From Endocalyx cinctus (Eukaryota > Ascomycota > Sordariomycetes > Amphisphaeriales > Apiosporaceae), in contig BCKC01000005.1 in assembly GCA_001600455.1 (NCBI GenBank), positions 1,612,001 through 1,676,000 on the forward strand: DNA of 64,000 nucleotides. The letters run 5' to 3'. The translations under genes and the position numbers were made by a program. The first letter of the stretch is position 1, and each line of letters opens with the position of its first letter. Of the stretch, positions 11,216-23,534 are shown piece after piece. The notes beneath the pieces are model-generated. The model was given only the letters and a program-made list of their open reading frames with translations. It was not told the origin of the DNA and searched no databases.

Positions 11216-11731
11216 AGGGGGCGAGATCTACTTACTCCCCAAAGTATATGGATGGATCTGGGTCGTGGATACATACCATACCCGTCTAAAGTATGCATCT
11301 ACTTCGCCTCAAACCCTATGCTCCGAATATTGCTAGGTTAGCTAAATTTGTCGATATACTCCATTCAGCTCACCCTCATATGACCACATTAGTTTAAGAT
11401 CCTGTCATCTAGAAAGACTAAGTAGCTTTAGAAGAAGGAATCTAACTTACTTACCCAATAACTACCCGCTCAGTTTATCTACGCCAGTAAGGCAGACAGA
11501 CCGGCAGACGCCACTTAAGTACGTATAAACCATGCATATCCCCAAATCCTCACATCATCCTTTTAGATCGACCTTTCTCCGGATCATGCTATTATTTATA
11601 CCCGCAATACGATATAATCCCATATTTATATATAAGTACCTCTCCCTCTTGACCATCTTACGATTTCCTCCTAAGTTAGACTTTAGCATATCATTTAAAT
11701 ATCTCAATAATATTATCATTGATAACTCAGT

Positions 11732-14726
11732 ATGACTGAGCTGAAATCCCCATTCCCTACTGGTGATGCGCAACATGGCAATATGGGCGACAGTAATACT
11801 AATTCCGTCGACGATAACATCGCTAAGTCGGAAGCCGCCGATGAACTGAACGCTCTTTTCGCCTCGCTCCGACTCCCCGAGAACTGCGAATCTGAGCCGA
11901 ATCCGGATACCTGTCTTGCGCATCTCAAGTTATTATTCTCCTTTCAAACCCTAAAGGAAGATATCGGTTACACCGACGGATTATGGCAAATCTTTGACAG
12001 TCGAGTACTATCCGAAGATCAGCGTAATACCGAAGTTAAGCCTTCCGGTCAGACAGAAAACCCCAATCCCCAGGACGAGACGGCCAAAAGCTTATCTCTG
12101 CTGCGCGAGAAGCGATGGGCACTGTACGTCGCTCGTGCCGTCGACCGATACGAGGCTTGGATGAAGACTTTCATCGTTAACCCTCTTTGCGAGGAAGACA
12201 TGGAGATTAGCTCGGCTAAATATGATGGTTTTCCCACATCTACGTCATCAAAGTCCCGGATATCTTTGATGTTACCACCAATTGGTAGGTTACTATTATA
12301 TTAATCCATCCCAAGCTTGTATCTACTCAAACTGACAACTATTCAAGATGTACTGATGGTTTGGCACGCCCATATGCTGAACCCCCGCATATACTTAGAA
12401 GACTGTATACGTTTCGGCCTTCATGATATATGGGCATCTGGTCTACCTTGGAAGGCAGTCAACGAGGCCATCGACTGTCGATTCAATTATTCTGTATCCG
12501 AATCATGCAAGACTTCGTGGGAAGATCTTGCGGGAAGAAAATGGGATAACGCGGACGACGGTCCTGCCAAGCTCCTCAGCTGTCCCTCCTGTAAGAAGAC
12601 GCAGGAAGTTCCGTGGACTACTTGTGGGAAACCGGAGGACGATAAAGACTCTGACGTTGACATGTTAGGAGCAGGCTATGGCGACGGCAACTTCGCCTAT
12701 ACCTGCCAGGGATGCAGCGTTACTTTGACTCAGGAATTTCTCGAATTTGCCAAGTTCATCAAAGACACTCAAAACCTCTTGCTGAAGAATCAACCTATGC
12801 CTGGCACAATTCTGAGCAACGATCATGGTTTACCAGGCGTAATTACTTCGGGGTTGATCAAGTATAGGCATCCTCGCACTTTTCCTAACCGTCTCATAAA
12901 GAGGTCTCTTCGGAGCAGGATTTTGGCCCTTGCCGAAGTCCAGCCCGGTTCTCCGGCTCGCTCCATGGATTCTGTTCGTCGGATCATCGAATCAGCGCTC
13001 ATGAGCGATAGCTTGATCAAAACCGCCGAACATGTAACTGATCTAAGAAGATATCAACTAGGGAGAGAAGCCCGAATTCACACTAGAAAAATGATGACAC
13101 GGTACTGGGGTAACTCGTCTTTATTTGGGCTTGACCTTAGCGGTGCGGTCTTGAGACAAGGCGTCTTCACCGAGAAGATGTTCAACGTACGCTTACCCAT
13201 TTTCGTTATTTCATGATGAGACGTGCTGAATAATTCATAAACAGATTGATTGGCTACACAGCCCGGCGGCCCGAGACACCATGGCTCGTCTAATCAAGAA
13301 GTATCAACGTTTTGTGTCTATCATGGCGGCAAATCCAAAACAAGTCGTCGTCCCAACCCTGGATATAGACCTGGCTTGGCATACTCACCAACTGAATCCC
13401 TATTCATACTATCAGTATATGCACTATAGAACGGGTAGCTTCATCGACCACGACGACAAGATCGAAGAGAATAAGCTCTCCGAGGCGTTCGAATGGACGA
13501 GCAAGACGTACCAGAAGAATTACGGCGACGTGTATTCCGAATGTACATGTTGGTATTGCGAGGCCATCCGTGCTTCCCACATCTCAACCATGGGAGCCAA
13601 ACTTCGAATGTCACAAAACGAGAAAAGTATATTCTCTATTATTTTTCATGTTAAACTATAGATGTAATTACGTCCTTATTGACGCTAACAACGTTCTTTC
13701 CGCCACAGTATCCGAGTCCTTCCACGCATCCGGCCGCGCCGCCCTCTGCGCCCCCGACAAGAGCGCGCACATCTCGGCGCACAACTCGGTCCACGTTCGG
13801 GACGCCGCCGATGCCGCCTCGGCCTCGGGCCAGCTCGAGAACGTGCGGCGGCGATCTCGGATCCGGCACCTCGAGCGGCTGGACGAGAATTACGCCAAGG
13901 CGCGGAAGCGAGCGCGCCGGAAAGGCCGCGACCTGCCGGCCCGGGAGGAAGAAGACCGATACAACAACTACTACTACTGGGGCTACCCTTACTCGATATA
14001 CGGGCCCTGGGTCTACCCGCCTTACTTCTGCGGCCCGATCTACTACAACGACCCCGGGGCGGCGACGGTCGGAAACGGCGCGGGAGCTTGCGCCGCCGGG
14101 ACGTGCGCGGCCGCGGGGGGGACGGCTGTTTGCGGGGGTGCGGGCGCGGGCGCTGGCTGCGCGGGAAGTGGAGCGGCGGCTGTAAGTTTTTTTTGCACTC
14201 TTGCTTGTCTTCTTTTTTTTTTTTTTTTTTTGTGACTAAATATAATAATGACCACTTACTCATATTTCTTTCTATTATAGGGCGTGGTATCTAATAGCAC
14301 CACACAAGGAAGTGGCAACGGCGTTGGTGGAGCCAATGGCTACGATGGAGGTGTCGCGGCCGTAGGTTTCGTTCTTACTCTTATCCTTCTCTTTCTTTCT
14401 TCGATCACATTCTGAAATGATCGGATTGATGAACGACCACTAACTATTCTTTTTTTCTAGTATGTCGCGTCTAGTACAGTCTACGAAAGTGGCGGACACG
14501 GAGATCACGGTGGGCACGTCGCCGCGTGCGGTAGCGGTGGCGTTTCATCCTGCGGGGGAGGAGGAGGAGGAGGAGGAGGAGGAGGAGGAGGAGGAGGAGG
14601 AGGTGTAAGTCCTTTTTTAATATTACAGTCTGCCCTAAACGTTACATTTGCTGTGTGTGATACTGACCCTTTATTTTCGAATAGTGCGGTGGTGGTGGCG
14701 GTGGTTGTGGCGGCGGTGGCAGCTGA
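11732..14726 (+). CDS. Glycine-rich domain-containing (DUF1399/GRDP-type) protein
   Basis: Seven exons are inferred: 11732-12284, 12348-13186, 13245-13626, 13709-14181, 14281-14361, 14461-14604 and 14685-14726, giving 837 residues with every junction in frame. Two His signature blocks mark the family: VLMVWHAHMLNP (about residues 186-197) and DIDLAWHTHQLNP (about 504-516). Between them are CxxC-type pairs (SCPSCKK, YTCQGCS). After the second block come CTCWYCEAIR, a basic coiled stretch (RIRHLERLDENYAKARKRARR) and a Tyr/Pro/Gly-rich segment. The final ~150 residues are Gly/Ala/Cys-rich, including 17 consecutive Gly encoded mostly by a GGA microsatellite and an ending in CGGGGGGCGGGGS. The molecular function of fungal members is unknown; plant relatives are linked to stress and hormone responses. 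The last four coding segments are split by introns inside the Gly-rich tail. Confidence 0.8.
14554..14604 (+). repeat. GGA trinucleotide microsatellite coding for poly-Gly
   Basis: Fifteen consecutive GGA codons (14557-14601), flanked by GGG and GGT, encode 17 Gly in a row just before an intron donor. Such tracts change length by replication slippage, so the run is probably polymorphic between strains. Confidence 0.9.
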
Positions 14727-17644
14727 TTTTGGATAATTCATGGTCTTTTTTTATTAACTACCGTTTTATTCTTATCTGTCTGTTTCTATATATTGAAAAT
14801 ATCATTATGATTTTTTATGAATGGTGGCCTGAAGCGGATATCGCTCGAGGTCGCATGAGTAATGGAAGCTTTTGATGTTTGTCTAGTAATATTCGTTTGA
14901 TCAAGAGTCTTGACAGAATGTTTTTGCCTTCCCCTTCTATGCGTGACCCGTCGCAATGATATGGGTTTCATAGGTCGGCCACATTAGTTTCACAGGGATG
15001 ACGGCCGATATATTACAGCAAAAACTGCAGTTGACGGCAAAGGGAATTATCGGTCGGAGGTCGTTATTCTATTGCCTGAGCAATCACAAACCAAAAGGAA
15101 CGCCCGTTATGACCTTTCTTGGTTATAATTAACGGCTTACATAGTCTCCACCTTATTTCAACTTGTGTTTCTCTCACTAAAGAAGACAACAGGGCATGAT
15201 CATCTTCCACCTTACGATCACGCTCTGTGAGTCGTACCTCATCTGCCGGGGGTAAGCTCACTTGTCTAGTGGAAGAGAGCAAGGAGACGAGCAGATAGTT
15301 TTACAAACAGAAAATTATCAATAACCATAGCTGGTAGTACAATTGGTCAACGGATAATAGGGGCGAAGGGGATCAATGAAAGTAAAATGCCAATATCAAA
15401 GTCATTATTACCACCATTGCAATCATTTTTTCGACGGACAGATATTAATAGTAACTGAAAATTATCCGCATCTCGTCCGCAGCAGCAACTGTAACAATAA
15501 GAACAGTGAGCAGACGGATCAATGGAAATTCCATCTTGAGCAATGGGATTTCTGACAGCCTCCACCCCCACCCCCCAGCAAATAAGTGATTGTTGCAATA
15601 TATTTTATATGGGGATATCTAGGTTCTTTAGGGGCTCTTTTTTACTTATTTGTCTTTGGAGTTTTAATAATGGGAATAAACTGGTTGGGCGCCTTGGGAG
15701 CCGGGATAAGTTCTCGGCAGATATATTCCGATCTAAGGTTTTTTTTTTCTTTGCTTCACATGTGAACACATCTCTATCAACTTGCTACTAAGGGACAAGA
15801 TCCATCATACTTCTTCGTAGGATAACATACAGAGATTGTCTTTAGGAGGGTAAATACGAAGCCATAATACTATGAAAAGATTGGGATATGGAAATTATAT
15901 GCCCCTGAATGATAAAATATCCGGTACTTCCAGATAGTCGAGATCTTACCTGCAACAGCTGAGAGTGTAACGAAGAAAGAGCATGACAGTGACTTCGGTT
16001 GCGGTCTAGAATAGCTTTAAAGTAACGAACAGCCCTGTCTTACCGTCAGTCCCTCATTTCAGTCCATTTTCTTTTATTTCCGTGTAGCTTTAGCATTGCC
16101 TGCATGTATCCAAGACTTTTTATCTTTCTCGTTTTGTATTATTTTGCATTTTGTATGTTGGATTATTAGTTTGTCTACAGCTGCCGAGATTTACTGTTAA
16201 TATGAATCACATGGATCTTTTTCTGACAGTAACGCAACTTTCTGCCTCCATTTTCGGTAGTCCTGGTGGCCTTTTAGAACCTCTAAATATATACTCTTTC
16301 TGACGCTTTCCTTGCAGGTTAGTTCATTATGAGATACAGTAAAGTCTAGAATAAATTGTATAATAGATATAGATGTTGTGGAGAGAAAAAGAAATCAGAA
16401 TTACGTGCATAATAGGCGGACCAACCGATATCCGAACGTGCGTATGCGTATGTACATACATTGGCGAGGGAATACGGTTACTTAAGTTGAATACGTCGGT
16501 AACTTAATTATATCACAAACAACGGGTATATAAGTCGGTTAAGGCTATGCTTCATAGTAGGGCTTTCTCTATGATGACTGTTCTGACAAGAGACAAATTA
16601 TACCTCACATAGGAGAAAAGTCATCCACCCCTGATGTCCGCAGATTCCGCAACGATATATTACCTGAGAATTCGTGAGTCGCGGAGCGATTGACCGGCAG
16701 GTGGATTTTGGTTTATAGTATCGCATACCCTGGGATTTCATGTACCATGGCATCATGGGACGTGCCTTGTCACTGGAGTAGAAAATAAATAATGTGAATG
16801 GAGATATGTAATAAAGTGCGGACGCAAATGCGGATTTATCTTCATTTATTATGGAACAGTATATATATACTGATCCATCAGATATTAAAGTAGAGATCGA
16901 ATTCTTGTAACAAGGAGGTAGATGATGCGGAAATGTGGACAAAGTCCTAGGTGGGTGGCATCTCTTCGCAAATGAAGGATGCTGCTTTTCTTCCCGACGC
17001 ACGTCTTGTAAGGCGCTTCGCTTCTTGCCGACTGATGGTCGGAAAGTAATAACCAGTAGCCAGGGTCGGTATTGAAGAAAGAAAGTTTTTCATGGCGTTA
17101 CTTGGACGTCTGGATTTGAGTGCTTGCAATAAGTCTATTGGACAAAAGAAGCTCAATGATTGGGTCAGACTTGTTATTGCTCAACCAAAGTAGGCCTTGC
17201 TGATCCCCGCTCCAATATGCCAAAAGGGGCCTTTGTATGTCTATTATTAATTTCAATGCTCCCTAAGATTTGCCCCGGATTTAAATATGTAAATTAACCG
17301 TCCAGGCTTCAATCTGCGGCAGTTGGGTCATGTCAGTCTCTCGCCAATCATTTCCCTTTACCTGTGTAAACATCCGCCTTGGCTTTATCCGGCCGATGAA
17401 TTCGCCCCTTATTGTGGCGCCTACAGCTCTCGAGCGAAATGCAGCTACGAGCAGGCCAGGCATATATCTTACTCTGATTCCCCATTTTCTTGCAGTGTCG
17501 GAGTTTCTTTTTAGCTGCACATCATTCTTCCCATTCATTCTAAAAGAGAGGATCAGCCAGCCTCGTTGAGATCAGCATCGTCACTACTCGAAAAAAAACA
17601 AGATCACCGTTAAGGGAGAGTGACAAAGAAGAAGAAAAAGAAAG
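14727..17644. other. Long intergenic region
   Basis: No gene is supported in these 2.9 kb. The region holds the second copy of a dispersed repeat (15087-15159) and T-rich tracts. Minus-strand ORFs at 16598-17002, 16947-17156 and 17281-17538 have no recognisable domain and could not be joined into a convincing gene. The last ~150 bp, CT- and A-rich, should be the promoter and leader of the DUF1996 gene. Confidence 0.5.
15087..15159. repeat. Dispersed repeat, copy 2
   Basis: This is the partner of 10329-10402, with 26 identical bases at its downstream end (15134-15159). The minus strand of both copies can be read as VEIRWRLCKPL, which suggests descent from a once-coding or transposon-derived sequence. 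Confidence 0.7.
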
Positions 17645-18777
17645 ATGTTGTTCAAATCTTTCGTGTCCGCTATCGCGGCCGCGCAGCTCACCGCCGCGCA
17701 AGAGTTGATGCGTTTCGGCTGCTCGCAGCTCACCATCGACCGTATCGACCCCTTGGTGGAGCCGGGCAACGCGCCCTCGGCGCACATGCACCAGGTCATC
17801 GGAGGTAACTCCTTCAACGCTAGCATGACCCCCGACAGCATCGACCCCCCGACGACCTCGACCTGCACGAGCTGCACGTACTCGGAGGATTTCTCCAACT
17901 ACTGGACCGCCAACGTGTACTTCAAGGCCCGCAACGGCACGTACAAGCGCGTCCCGCAGTTCGCCAACCTCGGTCTCGGCGTCGAGGCCGGCATGACGGT
18001 CTACTACATCCGAGGGTACCAGTACTCGGCCACGGTGACGGCCTTCCCCAAGGGGTTCCGCATGCTCGTCGGCGACCCGACCAACCGCGCGGCCGCGACG
18101 ATGCAGAAGGGCCTCTGCTACCGGTGCGAGGCGAACATGCAGCAGAACCCGTTCGGCGGGGCCCCCTGCACGGGGGCGGACACGCAGGCGTTCCCGGCGC
18201 AGGCCTGCGGCGGCGGCTGGCGCGTGAGCGTGCACTTCCCGACCTGCTGGGACGGCGTCAACCTCGACAGCCCGAACCACAAGGACCACGTCGCGTACCC
18301 GGCCTCGGGCACGTTCGAGTCCGGCGGCGCCTGCCCGGCCACCCACCCGGTCAAGATCCCCCAGATCATGTACGAGATCATGTTCGACACGCGCGCCTTC
18401 AACAACCCGGCCGAGTGGCCCGAAGACGGCTCCCAGCCCTTCGTCTGGAGCATGGGCGACGACACCGGTTACGGACTCCACGGCGACTACCTCTTCGGCT
18501 GGGAGGGCGACGCCCTCCAGCGGGCTATGGACGGTCACTGCTCCGGCGACCGATGCGCTCCCCTCAAGAGGCAGACCGACCAGCAGGCCATCGACTGCGT
18601 CAAGAGCCAGTCCTTCCAGGAGAGCATCGGTGACGAATGTAAGTTTCTTTATTATCCTCTTAAGAAAAAAAAGAAAAAAGGAATCATCAACAAGTGCCAA
18701 GGTATGAACAAATGAAACTGACTTATATTTCACACTTAGGGCTCACCTCTCTTCCCGGTGTCGAGATGCCCATGTAA
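17645..18777 (+). CDS. Secreted DUF1996-domain protein
   Basis: Two exons, 17645-18638 and 18740-18777, encode 343 residues; the 38-nt second exon supplies the ending [12 protein letters not shown]. An N-terminal signal peptide ([18 protein letters not shown]) indicates secretion. The rest is one DUF1996 domain. It opens with [21 protein letters not shown] and [11 protein letters not shown], continues with Cys-rich stretches and [18 protein letters not shown], and closes with [17 protein letters not shown]. The many paired Cys suggest disulfides. DUF1996 proteins are common in ascomycete secretomes, sometimes fused to WSC domains; no WSC or GPI signal is seen here. Biochemical activity is unknown. 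The exon is very GC-rich against AT-rich flanks, which creates a long antisense shadow ORF. Confidence 0.9.
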
Positions 18778-21319
18778 GAAGGGGGCTTTTGGAGGTTCTG
18801 ATATGAGTCGTGGGTTGGCGGTCGTGGCGGTAATATTTCTAATTGTCGTCATATTCTCTTCCCACATTTCCTTTTACGCTTTTTCCTCATCGGTATTGCC
18901 AAGTAATAGTCTCGTTATGAATAAAATACGATAGCGGAATATCAAACCCCTTACTTTTGTAAGGATATCTTATCGTGATACCTATTAAAAATCTAGTATT
19001 GACATTGAAATCTGATAATGATGAAGACCGCTGGGGCGATTTAGGAAGGACGTAGTTGCCGCTTTCCCTCGGACCCAGGTCAGTAGTTATATGATCATCA
19101 TCCAAGTCCCCAGGTGCCGCGAATATTCATGATTATGCATACTTGTAAGTGTATTATTATGTAAGGTCGACAGAACTTAGGGGGGTGGGGTGATGCAATT
19201 GATCCATCATCTTTTCAAGTGGGATGATTGATGATGTTTTGCATTCTCTTTATCTATAGAGAGAAAGTACAATAAACTGCCCTCATACGAATACTGATCA
19301 TAGGACCTGCGAGACCACGCGCATCATCCTGTGTCGATTTGTCACATGTAGTTTGTAGGCTGAAAATGACGGATTCCTTGGCCAGGCAGACTAGGCTAAC
19401 TAACTCCTTGACGGCAGTGTGATCACTTCGGTGACTTCATGAGAACCGCAATTACTATCTCTTTCCCTACGATTAACATGGATTAACTATTCCTAAGGGC
19501 CTCTCGGAGATATGACCAACAAAGTCTAGTGGGAACTGACCTCGACCCATATCGGTTGCCTGATCAAGAGCCTCTTCAAACTTCAAACAAGGGCTGCGTG
19601 CTAATAACATCAACACGCGGACCGAAAAATATGGCGTGTAGAAAGGACGGCAACATATGTGCGTATTTGACCGACGGCGATGCACGTTTACCACATACCG
19701 TATTCTTAGGTCGGATGGTGAAAAATACTTTCGAAACCCGCTATGTATACCAGACGACTAGAGATATTTATTGAATTATGCGAACTATCGACAGGGAGAA
19801 AAAAATTGATGTCTACTTTAATAATGCTTCTGCTGATTACGGGTCTAGGTAAAGAAAGCGTAAGCGGTCTAACATTTAAATTAATTAGGATTCTTATAGC
19901 TCGACTCAGGAGTATGAAGAAGACCTTTGTTGATGAAGATTGGCACGACATAGCGATTGATAGCGGCGTACGGTGGTAAGTGCTTCGGACCTTTGAAGGC
20001 ACTGGCGGATTTATAATCTGAGCATCTGGAATCATTCTTTTAATTTGTAAATTATTATCTCTCCTTAAGTTATATTCTTTCGATAAAGCCAGCCGAAGTT
20101 GACGGGATGGTATAAATCCTTTAACGATGTATCGCTGTGTAGTACTTTGTACTGTGTAAGTGGCAGAGTGGCTTGTCTGGTCGTTGGTCGGAGATAATTC
20201 TGTAAGTCTGCTTACGTACACAATCTAATCTTGACCCAACCCGTACCCGCTAAAGTCTCCATTCTTTTTGAAGGGAAACCTTTTCTTCTTTTTTTTTTTT
20301 TTTTTTTCTTCATTTTGATCCACTGAAAGATTTTCTATCAATTCACTTTTATTTCACTTCTGGTTTCTACAGCACTTTATAATGACACAGACTTGAAGAG
20401 ATGATAAAATGAATGAATGATAAGTTTCGAGATGTATATATTTAAACGGTTTGTAAAGTTCATTTCCTTGTTTTCTACATTTTAGCAGCGCTCTTTACTC
20501 CTGCCACTCGACCAACATTTCCACGAGTCTTCGTTAAGATGATCTCGATACTACGACACGTATTGTGCCGTAGTCCTGAGAGGGCTAGGTGAATTGAACT
20601 GATGATTTCGTGTCATCAGTAAGTTGAAAACAATGCTGCGAGAGAAAACTTAAATGGACCATCATAGTCCACGCTCATCTTTTCTTACTTTTAACAGTAC
20701 AGATATTTTTTACATGAGCGAGGCTCCAAGAGTTCCTACATATTCATTTCTTCATTCTTTCATTCTCAGTTACGTATCAAGTCATAGAAGTATGATAATA
20801 CATCCATGGATATTACTCTGTACCTAGGTATCACTTAAGTCGCCTCGTGTCACGAGGTGACCGTTTAAGGTACTCGGTGTACGATAGCATGATGATGTCT
20901 GTCCATTTTGTAAGGTTAGACGGCCTCACCAACAAGGGTCCCACCACCAAAACTGTTTCCATTCGTCAGACCATCATATGTCGACGTCACTCAAATCTCT
21001 CGCTTTCTCGGGTTCGACAAACACGTTCATCCTGCTTGCACATTCATGCTTGCATGATACATATGTACCACCTGCCATCCGAAGTGGGCGAGAGATAACT
21101 TCTCTTCTCCTCTATTACTGTACATATCTCGTAAAATTTATTTTCGTAGTCTAATAACATTCAATCTTGCATTGCATCTGCATCGTCGCGAACTGCATCA
21201 TCGTTCTATTTCACCTATAATAATACCTGTAATACCTACATAATAATACCTGATACCCTGGACCTTATGGCTTATTATTAGGCATACTTTTCAGTATACC
21301 TAAGACACACTTTCTCTTT
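18778..21319. other. Long intergenic region
   Basis: No gene is supported. The overlapping ORFs at 19473-20221 on both strands have no recognisable motifs. A T homopolymer of about 20 bases lies near 20288-20307. A CTAGGTA word occurs near 20822. The final ~200 bp, with repeated AATACCT words (21215-21260), should contain the malic-enzyme promoter. Confidence 0.5.
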
Positions 21320-23534
21320 ATGTTTGTTCGTCGCATTACTTCGAGAGCTTCGGGATATCAGCATTTCAGACTTTCGAGACTCTACAGCACCTCTAAGATG
21401 TCTGCCGAGTCTACTTCCAAATTCAGTCATCTACCCTTATCAACTAGTGGTCCGGTCGAATGCGCGGTATCCGGTACCGTGTTATTGAATACCGCTTATT
21501 TCAACCGTGGTTCCGCCCACACGGCTCAAGAACGAGATGATTTCAATCTCACCGGCCTGTTACCTCCGAGCATCCAAACCCTGGACCAGCAGGCCAAGCG
21601 CGCGTACCAGCAATATTGCTCTCAACCCGACGACCTAGCCAAAAATGCATTTTTGACTTCCATGAAAGACCAAAATTTGGTCTTATACTATAAGGTAAGA
21701 TCAATAGGATTCAATTCTTATAGACTTGTTCGGCCTATTTTAAACAGGCTCGAGACATGTGATAACGGAGGCTGCCCCCGCGCAACATGCTGATTAGGTC
21801 ATCTAGCTCTTACAAAATCATCTGAAAGAGATGTTTAGCATAGTTTATACGCCCACCGAAGGCGACGCTATCCAAAACTTCTCTCGCCTGTTTCGACGGC
21901 CCGAGGGATGCTTTCTCAACATTAATGATATGGAACGGGTCTCTCACGACCTCTCCCAGTGGGGTAGGCCTGAGGACATAGATTACATCGTCGTATCCGG
22001 TAAGTTTTAAGCGGATTTTTATTATTCTTTAACCTCAGAACTGTCCACACCTACTTACACGCACTAGATGGCGAAGAGATCCTCGGTATAGGAGACCAAG
22101 GAGTCGGAGGCATTCTTATTTCGGTTGCGAAACTCGTCCTCACCACTCTCTGCGCCGGTATCCATCCAGACCGTACCTTACCTGTGGTTCTGGATTGCGG
22201 TACCGATAATGAGGATCTTCTAAATGACGAGCTTTACCTCGGTTTGAGGCAAAAGCGGGTACGCGGGAAAAAGTACGACGATTTTGTCGAGGAATTTGTT
22301 TCGTCGGCTCGCAAGGTTTTCCCTCGAGCGTACATTCATTTCGAGGATTTCGGCCTACAGAATGGTAAGATCGAACTGCTCAAAACCCACCAGCATCTCC
22401 ACAGGGACTTGGGCTAATAAAATAACCTAGCCCGCCGCATTTTGGACCACTACCGCACGAAGATCCCTTGTTTCAATGATGATGTGCAGGGAACTGGATG
22501 CGTGACCCTCGCTGCCATCATGGCAGGATTGCACGTAAGCCAGCAAAAGTTAAGTGACGTCAAATTGGTCGTCTTTGGCGCAGGCACCGCCGGTGTTGGC
22601 ATTGCCGACCAGGTGCGTGATGCCATTGCTACGGAGAAGGGAATCAGCAAGGAAGAGGCGGCAAAGCAGATCTGGTATGAAGCCCAAAACCAACTATAAC
22701 CCTACGACGTTTGAGCTAATTTTATATGGCAGGTTAATCGACAAGCCGGGACTACTTACTTCGAAACTCGATCTCGACGATGGCCAGAAAATCTTTGCTA
22801 AAGACACGTCCGAGTGGGAGAATAAGGAGACCTCTCTGCTGTCAGTCATCAAGACGGTCCACCCCAACGTCTTAATCGGGACGTCGACCGTACCCAAATC
22901 ATTCACCGAGGAGATCGTCAAAGCCATGGCCGAGCACACGGAACGACCCGTGATCCTCCCCCTCTCGAACCCCACCAAGCTCCACGAAGCCGTGCCATCC
23001 GACCTCCTGAAATGGACCGACGGCAAAGCCCTCGTCGCGACGGGGTCTCCCTTCGACCCCGTCAAAGGCCCGTGGGGCAAGGACGGATCCGACATCGAGA
23101 TCGACATCGCCGAGTGCAACAACTCGGTCGTTTTTCCGGGGATCGGTCTCGGCTCGGTCCTCTCCCGCGCCAGCGCCGTGACCGATAAGATGCTCGTCGC
23201 CGCCGTCAAGGGCGTCGCCGAGATGAGTCCCGCTCTTAAGGACGACACGGCTCCCTTGCTGCCGGGAGTCGACGTCGTGCGCGACGTGTCGGTCCGCGTC
23301 GCGAGGGGCGTCATCCTCGCCGCCGTCGAGGAGGGCGTCGCGACCGAGACGGATATCCCGACGAAGGATCCGGAGGAACTGGACGAGTGGATTCGCGAGC
23401 AGATGTGGAATCCCGTGTATAGGCCGCTCAAGAGGGTCGAGCCCGAGGGCGCGAGTCGGAAGGCGAAGGCGGAGTTGAAGGTCGTGGGGAGCTTGGAGAA
23501 GGTGAGGGATAGGAGGGCGCGGACGCTTAGTTGA
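21320..23534 (+). CDS. mae1: Mitochondrial NAD(P)-malic enzyme
   Basis: Five exons are inferred: 21320-21694, 21807-21999, 22068-22364, 22431-22674 and 22733-23534 (636 residues). The enzyme oxidatively decarboxylates L-malate to pyruvate and CO2. The N-terminus ([16 protein letters not shown], then RLYSTS) is rich in Arg and Ser without acids, typical of a mitochondrial presequence. Family landmarks in order are [31 protein letters not shown], the metal-binding [17 protein letters not shown], the dinucleotide-binding [13 protein letters not shown], and [11 protein letters not shown] with ATGSPF. This order and length fit eukaryotic malic enzyme. The downstream Met at 21398 could give a cytosolic form. 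The gene is followed on the same strand by two further redox genes. Confidence 0.95.

Larger units (their letters stand above)
10177..11731. other. Intergenic region with repeat fragment and TACC cluster
   Basis: The first ~175 bp may be a frameshifted continuation of the acidic ORF. A dispersed repeat copy lies at 10329-10402, a CTT-rich tract near 10697-10722, and a dense TACTTA/CTAGGTA cluster at about 11025-11215. The last few hundred bases should contain the promoter and leader of the gene at 11732. No other gene is supported. Confidence 0.5.

Noticed and set aside
13685..14263. 192-codon minus-strand ORF in the glycine-rich gene
   Set aside because: It is a shadow frame of the Gly/Ala-rich coding exon and reads as Arg/Pro/Ser low complexity.
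16598..17538. Group of minus-strand ORFs upstream of the DUF1996 gene
   Set aside because: No domain was recognised and no splice pair joined them into one frame; they are likely chance ORFs in a spacer.
17540..18733. 397-codon minus-strand ORF opposite the DUF1996 gene
   Set aside because: It is a mirror of GC-rich codon bias; its translation is Val/Ala/Gly/Arg-rich with no domain, while the plus strand has a signal peptide and a full DUF1996 domain.
19473..20221. Overlapping ORFs on both strands, up to 171 codons
   Set aside because: They have no recognisable motif, AT-rich composition unlike the real genes here, and no plausible intron structure.
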